Assembly (NCBI RefSeq): GCF_958979055.1
Contig: NC_084886.1
Location: forward strand, 1,817,001-1,881,000
Length of the DNA: 64,000 bases
Direction: 5' to 3'
Source of the DNA: Alnus glutinosa
Lineage: Eukaryota > Streptophyta > Magnoliopsida > Fagales > Betulaceae
In this document: in pieces, positions 59,601-64,000 of the stretch
Layout of the letters: each line of letters opens with the position of its first letter
Position numbering within the stretch: position 1 is the stretch's first letter
The notes under the pieces: generated by a model
Told to the model about the DNA's origin: nothing
What the model saw: only the letters and a program-made list of their open reading frames with translations
Database searches by the model: none
Position numbers and translations under genes: made by a program

Positions 59601-62600
59601 GCGAACTAACTAGACATCAAGCCGGATAATGGTGCAACCTGAGACGTGAAGTAATAGTGCAAAAGTCAACATATGTAGAATAAGAACTTCATATGGCTGA
59701 TGTCGTCATTTATGTTTGCAATGATCAACGTTGATCAACTTAATACTTAGATGCTACTGACAAAGATCTCACATCACATAAAATACGACGGAAACAAAAC
59801 AAATTCATAATACTTACATTTGGGTCCCTTGGGAGAGCAATTGTTGACTGGCCAAAGGAATAGCCTATGCCACCCAACATGTTTCCAACAGCAGCCTTAC
59901 CAACAATCACAGATTCAGAATCGAGCTGAAAATATAATGCCAGATTTTCAGAATTCTTCAAGTTCAAGCAGAATAAAATTTACGTGCATAAGACAAACTT
60001 AAAGGAAAAAGACTTCAAATGACTGATGAATCTTCTTCCTTCCACTCATTTGCCTATGCAGTTTTAATTTGCTTGAATTAAATCAGACATAGGAAGTTCC
60101 AAGCAATTGAAAATGTGCAACTCAAGGATTGACTCTCGCACTGTTTTTCCAGAATGTATTTAACCAACCTCAACAGTTGTTTGGCTTAATTACATTTTTC
60201 AATTGTTTTTTTAGGGTAAATTCCACATAACCCTCTCAAACTACCACTCAATTGACAATGTTCCCCCCAAACTTTCAATTTGGACAATGTCCCTCCCAAA
60301 CTACCAAAAATTGTCAATGTTCTCCCCAATGACGAAAATCCCCTTAACAAAATAAAACATAATAATAATTAAAAAAAATTAAAAAAAAAAAAAAAAAAAA
60401 AAAACATAAAAACCAAGGATGGCCAATTTTTTTTTTTTTTTTTTTTAAATAAAAATTGCGTTTTTTTTAAAAAGATTTTTTTTTTTGAATTTATAGGGGT
60501 ATTTTTGTTTTATTGAAAATATTGTAAAAATGTCATTTTTGTCTTTTTGCTGGTCTTGGGGGGGGGGGGGGGGGGTACATTGACAATATTTTGGTAATTT
60601 GGGGGGACATTATCAATTAAGTAATTGTTTGAGGGGGTATGTAGATTTTGTCTTTTTGCTGGCCTTGGGGGGGGGGGGGGGTACATTGACAATATTTTGG
60701 TAATTTAGGGGGACATTATCAATTAAGTAATTGTTTGAGGGGGTATGTAGATATTTTGGTAATTTGGGGGGACATTATCAATTAAGTAATTGTTTGAGGG
60801 GGTATGTAGATTTTTCCCTTTTCTTCTTCTTCTTCTTCTTCTTAATTTTTTTTTTTTTTTTTTTTTAATTTTTTTAATTTTTTAATTGTTTTTTTTGAAA
60901 TTTCAGATATAGGCTTGGAATAAACTAACTATTAGATCAGAAATTATTAGTAGCATCCTAGAAGTAAAAAGGAAGCATGAGGGAAGGCATCAATCCAAGG
61001 GAAAATAAGGACTTAAGTAGGCTGCAGGCATCACATAAGACACCTCATAGTTCAATGAAGTACTCAAGATAGTGGACAAACTCATTCCATCACCAAGGTT
61101 TAATCAGCTTATCCAGCGCATTCACCATTCCACCATATTGTTCAGATCTAAAACAATATCATAGTAGGGAGAACTATATGTTACCTCACATCATCCATGC
61201 AACTACTAAAAAGAGATGTCAATGGTGGCAAGACATTCAACAACCAGGTACGATGCTATAGTGTGTTATATATAGTATCAAACTAGAACAATGACAGTAA
61301 ATGGAAACATTGGAAATGGTTTCCAAAGATTAATCGATACCTTGTCAGCCAGGTTAAAGCTCTTCTCAAATTTAGTGTCAAACTCTCTTTGCTTCTCTTT
61401 CAACTGACCAGTCAGTAAGGTACCTAATATTTAACAGTAAGACTAACAGAGAGTTAGAAAGGAGAAATAACAACATTTCATTAGGAAGCTAATGTAGAAA
61501 ACTTTCCCTAAATTCAGGAAGGACCTGCCCCTGGGCCTTGGTTCAGCTGGTAAAGGGAAGGTTGGGATGAGGCTAGGTCCTAGCTTCAAACTTACAAAGC
61601 CAAAAAAGAAAATGAGGAAAGGCCTACAGATCTTAATATAGAGAAACATATCCTAGATAATTAGCAGTAATGAGGACTATATTTATCGTTTTGACAGGAT
61701 ATGTAGCAGTAGAGAGGACTGATTTATGATTTTGACAGAAACCATGATAAAAAGCAAGATTAGCAGTAAGATTGAAGGCAGAGTGGAAATTGGTTCAACA
61801 ATCTAGTCCTAATGGTAACCCACAATGATTTTCAAAGATTAAACCTACAGATCCCCTATCAAGAACTCTGATTTTACCTAGCTCAAGTTTCAGGTTCCAG
61901 ATTTGTTTTCTTTTTCTTTTTCTTTTTTGCCCCCTTTTTTTCTTTTTCTTTTTTTTAACTTGCATATTTTTTGGGATTTCTCATATATACTTCGTGTCTG
62001 CTTGGGTAAAGCAGCGGACATGCAGAACTTTTTTTTTGATAGGTATCGGACATGCTAGAACTCAAATTAAAATAAAAACAAAATTTGAAAATGCATATCA
62101 TAGACATATTATCATATTGAATGGACGTGGAAGGCACCTGTAAGGCTGCTGACACGTTCTTCAACTCTTGAGCTTTGCAAACCAGCTCCAGAGACAAACA
62201 CAATATCCGTTTTGAAAGGAATCCGAGCAGAAATCTGCTTAGAATTGGAAAACCTCAGAAGGTTGTGAGAATGAAGAATCCAAGGATGAAAGGTGTCAGC
62301 CAATTTAGTTACTAAACACTCGGTTTCATATTAGAGACTATGGATTGAAACCCACTTTCACTAAGGATATCTTTTTTTTTTTAGGCCCCACCGGGGAGAG
62401 GGGGGGTGGGTGGATAGGAGCTGCTACCTTTTGTTAAGTAGCCCATAAGCTCGAGTTGCCACCAATGGACTAGAAAAGAAATCTTGTGCAGTTGACAGAT
62501 AATCCACAGCTTTAAGATCCTAAATTAGTTATTAACACTATAACCACATACCTGAAAAACTAGAATATTTGGAGAATCATCAGATGTGTCAGATAGCTTC

Positions 62601-64000
62601 AGCCAACCAAACTTTCTTGCCTGGTGACATGTACAAAAAAGGAAAGAAATCAAAATAGCAATTTGAAGCAGCACAGTTGTTCGAACAGTCTATAATACAA
62701 ATTGGGATGCAAATGAAAATCTGACATACTTGTGCTCCAAGGTTTCCCTGGACAAGATCAGATAAATTGTGAATGTGATTTGTCTTAAAACCAGAATAAT
62801 GGACTTCCAAATTGTCCTGCAAAAGAGAAAACACGAATATGTAGGCCACAGGTCAGTGTCCAAGCTAAGAATGCAAAAGATCATCAAATAATTCTTTATT
62901 TATTGGTAAGTGGAAAACATCAAGGACCATACTACTCAACAGCACAGTTCCTAAGCTTTTTTTTTTTTAATAAGAGGATTTCATTAAAAACCAAAGGGCG
63001 TACCCAAATACACAGGAAGTATACAAGAGAAACACCTAAATAGATAAAGAAAAGAAGGAAAAAAAAAAAAAAAAAAACCACCACTTCTATCATTCATAAA
63101 GAAGCAAAACACTTGGATTTTTACCAGCACTCCTTTGCAAACATTACCATTGATTTTAAATGAAGCTGCCAATCTCCAACATCCATTCGTGAACCTGATG
63201 CAAGGAGAGAATCCTCACGAATGTCCAAGATATCTCTACTCAAACTTAGAGCGTTGCCATCTTCATCAGCCATATAGAAGAATATATGTGCAGTTCTCCC
63301 AATGTCCTCATTCCACTTAGATCTGTGGAAAAACCACAACAGTAACAATTTATGGTAGGAAGTGTAAATGAATTCCTAATGAAGACACCCCACATTCTGC
63401 CAAAAGCCATGTGCATTGCAAAGTATGCTTTCATGCCTTGCAGTTCTCTTAATAAAAAACAAAGAAAGAAGAAACCTTGCAGTTCTCTTAGCTGTAGCCA
63501 TTATGTTGAGATAATATAGCATTCATGCCTTCAGGGAATCCTCTGGAATCCTCTCTTGTTAAAAATGGCTCAAGCAGCAATCAAAGTTTTCATGCTTCAT
63601 ACTGTGAATAACGCACGAGGCACACAACTATTTGGAACAAGGTTCATCTCGTTCCTAATTATGCACATCATGTATAAACCAAAAGTACGGAACTCGTGTT
63701 GCAAAATGAGATTTGCAGAGCATTATAAGTTTTTTTCCCTCAGAGAAAAATCATTTAATTTGATTAATTTATGTTAATCACTAAATCCAACCCTCTTAGT
63801 TCAGTTCACTAGAGGGTGGGTTTCCAAAAAATGGCTCTTCTGTTCAGAAATGAAATGTTCTGAACCAAACAAAAGTAATTAAATAAAAAAAAAAAAAAAA
63901 AAAAGTGGCTACGGAGTGAGTGTACACTTTTAGACAAAAAGAAAACAAAATAGCTTGATGCCTAACCTCACCTACAGGATTCAGTCACTTTTCTCCAAGA
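47637..64000 (-). CDS. GCS1: Mannosyl-oligosaccharide glucosidase (alpha-glucosidase I, GH63), C-terminal ~654 residues
   Basis: ER enzyme that removes the outermost glucose from Glc3Man9GlcNAc2 on new glycoproteins, the first N-glycan trimming step. Minus-strand exons: 63972-64000 (tentative), 63148-63322, 62730-62816, 62552-62620, 62138-62234, 61341-61423, 59818-59925, 58850-58971, 58570-58677, 58333-58406, 57596-57721, 57031-57098, 56200-56349, 56069-56119, 49267-49323, 48532-48681, 48258-48349, 48022-48131, 47867-47930, 47637-47781. Phases agree at every junction. Signatures are [38 protein letters not shown] followed by [29 protein letters not shown] and [18 protein letters not shown], ending [18 protein letters not shown]. 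The N-terminal ~200 residues, with the membrane anchor, lie beyond the right edge. No lesion is visible. The intron 49324-56068 holds two LINE insertions. It matches Arabidopsis At1g67490 (memory). Confidence 0.95.
49522..49535. repeat. Left target-site duplication of the intact LINE
   Basis: AAATATTCCAAAAG is identical to 55492-55505, directly after the A-tail. Confidence 0.93.
49584..51812 (+). CDS. LINE ORF1 protein, 742 residues, no zinc knuckle
   Basis: The presumed RNA-binding partner of ORF2 in the retrotransposition particle. The N-terminal ~115 residues form a compact region ([50 protein letters not shown]) of a type I know from other eudicot LINE ORF1s. A SYAEVLAK motif follows at about residue 149. 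The middle (about 170-560) is low-complexity and Pro/Ser/Gly-rich with a short helical [19 protein letters not shown]. The last ~60 residues are strongly basic ([19 protein letters not shown]). I see no CCHC knuckle and cannot confirm an RRM. The stop TGA 51810-51812 overlaps the ORF2 ATG, which favours termination-reinitiation. Confidence 0.88.
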   Translation: MGFSSSWSVEAKEFEVVVVGGESGIRIRESCKGRHRSILLDRSELAWLLRSFESLVCVEDSRVFWDQSRYGFPRIIAQRHFNRHGGFMVIEEFVGNRRKDSIFIPEGRAGQGWISFREELRLVSVYLRDGSRARVADSEVHANQRGRRSYAEVLAKNASSLEAPFGEFTGPVARVPRWVRNLSVGCKGDHCPAKSDVFGLAEGHHALETLPAKRIGTEEKNSLPGAPESRQSVPMQTIPKVTARKGTAAGEIGSVPDSAPTPTVAQAEISVALGRSSDTRHDVAEPTSLPAARNSHTGESFDVGALRESLERMRKEIDFWLKGLALVDGGGLGRAASSRARMVGFKVARPKSKSKPISKKIALSNSAKASKGKGILECPDQVLEWRAKVDPVVSPPWAHANSVHINGAGYSPGLDAGNLTSGASSSSWVPAVGKVVASSSHDGKLRSPVRKPPELVSAGTDPDARCYDSRPQSIVDVTSNPALGVDEGQIHGQSRPEVQVEAEEVQREEMRVGELIVGAGTAGDELASKQEKSFCSETPVLCLEGGLVRVKDPANSQLRSVEMLSVPRELTGDVFGLQSVDMEIVPCFGSAGGEGCEWMGGPVEVSVSPGLQVGLSGEDSRRFTPGEVGLVELKEGGGDVVVGSPLNAYSLDLGGLGYSDWVMQSANEIYPIVGMTFVGHKLQLLAFLTSIEEERKEERRLGKGRTKGKREIKNLESSINYEAKGSGLSSGKRRARGLVVVP
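51809..55411 (+). CDS. LINE ORF2 protein: APE endonuclease, reverse transcriptase, zf-RVT; intact, 1200 residues
   Basis: The enzyme that nicks target DNA and copies the element RNA onto it. The endonuclease domain (about residues 1-230) starts [11 protein letters not shown] and keeps [29 protein letters not shown] and SDHFPI, so the catalytic Asn, Glu, Asp and His positions appear present. The RT (about 440-760) has [70 protein letters not shown] and FADD at residues 675-678. A C-terminal zinc-binding segment [18 protein letters not shown] (about 1070-1095) and [11 protein letters not shown] follow. There is no stop or frameshift. TAG ends it at 55409. No RNase H is present. Confidence 0.95.
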   Translation: MKPKILSWNVRGLNNRRKRLRICNLLRDWKVDLICFQETKVKDPSRQFVRSLWGCNYVDWCCLDASGASGGILILWDKRVVEKVDVCVGRFTLAVSLRNVDDHFEWGFVGVYGPNCRVDRRGLWGELAGIMSWWSLPWCIGGDFNTTRFPSERSGVGSVSAMRDFCDFISDQGLMDFPLAGGSYTWSISDDPPVWSRIDRFLVSPDWEDRFPEASQKRLPRLFSDHFPILLECAHSSARSRPFKFENMWLKVDGFVGLVKQWWDSFSFHGSPSFVLACKLKALKSNLKTWNVEAFGNVERNKRKLLEELQAIDIVEGSRALVEGEIQKKLEVVSELERCSLLEEVSWRQKSRVKWLKEGDKCTKFFHSIANSNRRYNSIDSLLIGDSISSNPAEIGEHVVQFYQDLFSEKHSWRPRLDNLSFDAILESEARWLERAFEEEEVRKVVFAFNGDKAPGPDGFSMAFFQACWEVVRLDIMEVFSEFHAREVFEKSLNASFISLIPKTPGALSLKDFRPISLVGGIYKIIAKVLANRLKTVMDKVISKSQSAFIQGRQILDPILIANECLDSRIISREPGVICKMDLEKAYDHVNWDFLLYMLRRCGFGGKWCSWIARCISSAKFSVLVSRGLRQGDPLSPLLFVFVMEALSRMITAAVSGGVLDGFRVGGASFSHLLFADDTLIFCDASSAKIRALRVLLLLFEAVSGLKVNLAKSSIIPVGNVDNVGRLADILECEVAYLPVKYLGLPLGAPYKSTRIWDGVIEKVERRLASWKRLYLSKGGRVTLIKSTLSNLPTYYMSLFPIPVSVASRIEKLQRDFLWGGMGEDFKYHLVSWEKVCTPISYGGLGIRKLVQFNRALLGKWLWRYGMERDAWWRVAVDSKYGSLWGGWCSREVAGAFGVGLWKFIRKGWENFSKLLRFEVGDGSRIRFWHDLWCGDSILKEVFPDLFGIARVKDASVADNLENLGGSVQWNVSFFREAHDWEVDVFASFFQWLGSTKVNMERADCLIWVPSKKGVFRVKSFFGSMMCAGGTRFPWKCVWRSQAPPRAAFFTWSAALGRILTLDNLRKRNLIIVNRCCLCKRDGESVDHILLHCDLASALWNNIFSRFGIAWVMPRSVLDLVACWWKSGRSGSATSWKMVPICLFWCIWRERNLRCFENLESSLEEVLELFLHTLYVWSMAYLYPLSISFAEFLTSFSLSN
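55492..55505. repeat. Right target-site duplication of the intact LINE
   Basis: An exact copy of 49522-49535. It contains ATTCCAAAA, which also forms the left flank of the truncated LINE that follows. Confidence 0.93.
55505..55931 (+). mobile_element. 5'-truncated LINE 3' end (~430 bp)
   Basis: From 55646 to the TGA at 55798 it encodes [20 protein letters not shown] and on to [10 protein letters not shown], clearly related to the last ~50 residues of the intact LINE ORF2 ([20 protein letters not shown]). The 3' UTR shares GCGCC/GCGCCC, CATTACTTATCAAAA and the A-tail with it. The flanks ATTCCAAAA (55496-55504 and 55932-55940) form a 9-bp target duplication. Truncation at the 5' end is usual for L1-type insertion. 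Confidence 0.85.
60213..60825. mobile_element. Foldback element with G-runs in a GCS1 intron
   Basis: The left arm (AGGGTAAATTCCACATAACCC, CAATTGACAATGTTCCCCCC, ACAATGTCCCTCCC) and right arm (GGGGGACATTATCAATTAAG, TTTGAGGGGGTATGTAGA) are inverted. The right arm contains two full and one partial tandem copies of a ~100-bp unit with G-runs of 17 (about 60558-60575) and 14 (about 60667-60680). The core is A/T homopolymer. It sits between the exons at 59818-59925 and 61341-61423. Confidence 0.75.
61525..61620 (+). mobile_element. Possible SINE fragment in a GCS1 intron
   Basis: CTTGGTTCAGCTGGTAAAGG resembles a tRNA box A and GGTCCTAGCTTCAAAC a decayed box B about 40 bp on, followed by an A-rich stretch (CCAAAAAAGAAAA). 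No target duplication was identified. Confidence 0.35.

Overview
The window is nuclear DNA of a flowering plant, most likely a woody core eudicot. The genes have short GT-AG introns, the intergenic DNA is AT-rich and full of MITEs, SINEs and LINEs, and the proteins read as plant orthologues. The sequence alone does not fix the species. All exon boundaries below were read by eye from splice sites and from unbroken protein continuity across junctions.

Layout from left to right. (1) 1-3165: the 3' part of a ribosomal protein uL22/RPL17 gene (+), whose upstream intron is filled by about three and a half copies of a ~682-bp tandem repeat. (2) 5093-10948: a decayed L1-type LINE with a zinc-knuckle ORF1 and an endonuclease-RT-RNase H ORF2, flanked by a 19-bp target duplication. 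(3) 11815-12090: SPC12/SPCS1, a signal peptidase complex subunit (+). (4) 14520-15552: a poly(A)-tailed element without a coding domain. (5) 16087-19883: a five-exon circularly permuted GTPase of the RsgA/YjeQ family (-), probably organellar. (6) 20.2-32.9 kb: gene-poor DNA with a second poly(A)-tailed element, a SINE nested in a MITE, paired foldback MITEs and LTR-like pieces. (7) 34819-37073: an F-box/kelch-repeat protein (+). (8) 37.3-43.0 kb: more MITEs, a ~1.85-kb dispersed repeat, a second SINE and a six-armed foldback array. (9) 43214-46427: nucleoporin NUP54, nine exons (+). (10) 47637-64000: at least 20 exons of alpha-glucosidase I (GCS1, GH63) on the minus strand, running off the right edge. 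One 6.7-kb intron of this gene carries an apparently intact LINE (49536-55491) next to a 5'-truncated relative at the same target site.

The host genes are housekeeping genes: translation, ER protein processing (SPC12, GCS1), organellar ribosome assembly (RsgA), nuclear transport (NUP54) and probably ubiquitin-mediated turnover (F-box/kelch). They do not form a pathway cluster. From memory, the order RPL17 - RsgA - F-box/kelch - GCS1 matches Arabidopsis At1g67430-At1g67440-At1g67480-At1g67490, so this looks like a conserved syntenic block expanded by repeats.

I see no defence island, CRISPR array or biosynthetic cluster. The notable content is transposon biology: an ORF-intact LINE in an essential gene's intron, two LINE insertions at one target, a multi-arm inverted array upstream of NUP54, and a coding-free poly(A)-tailed element family.
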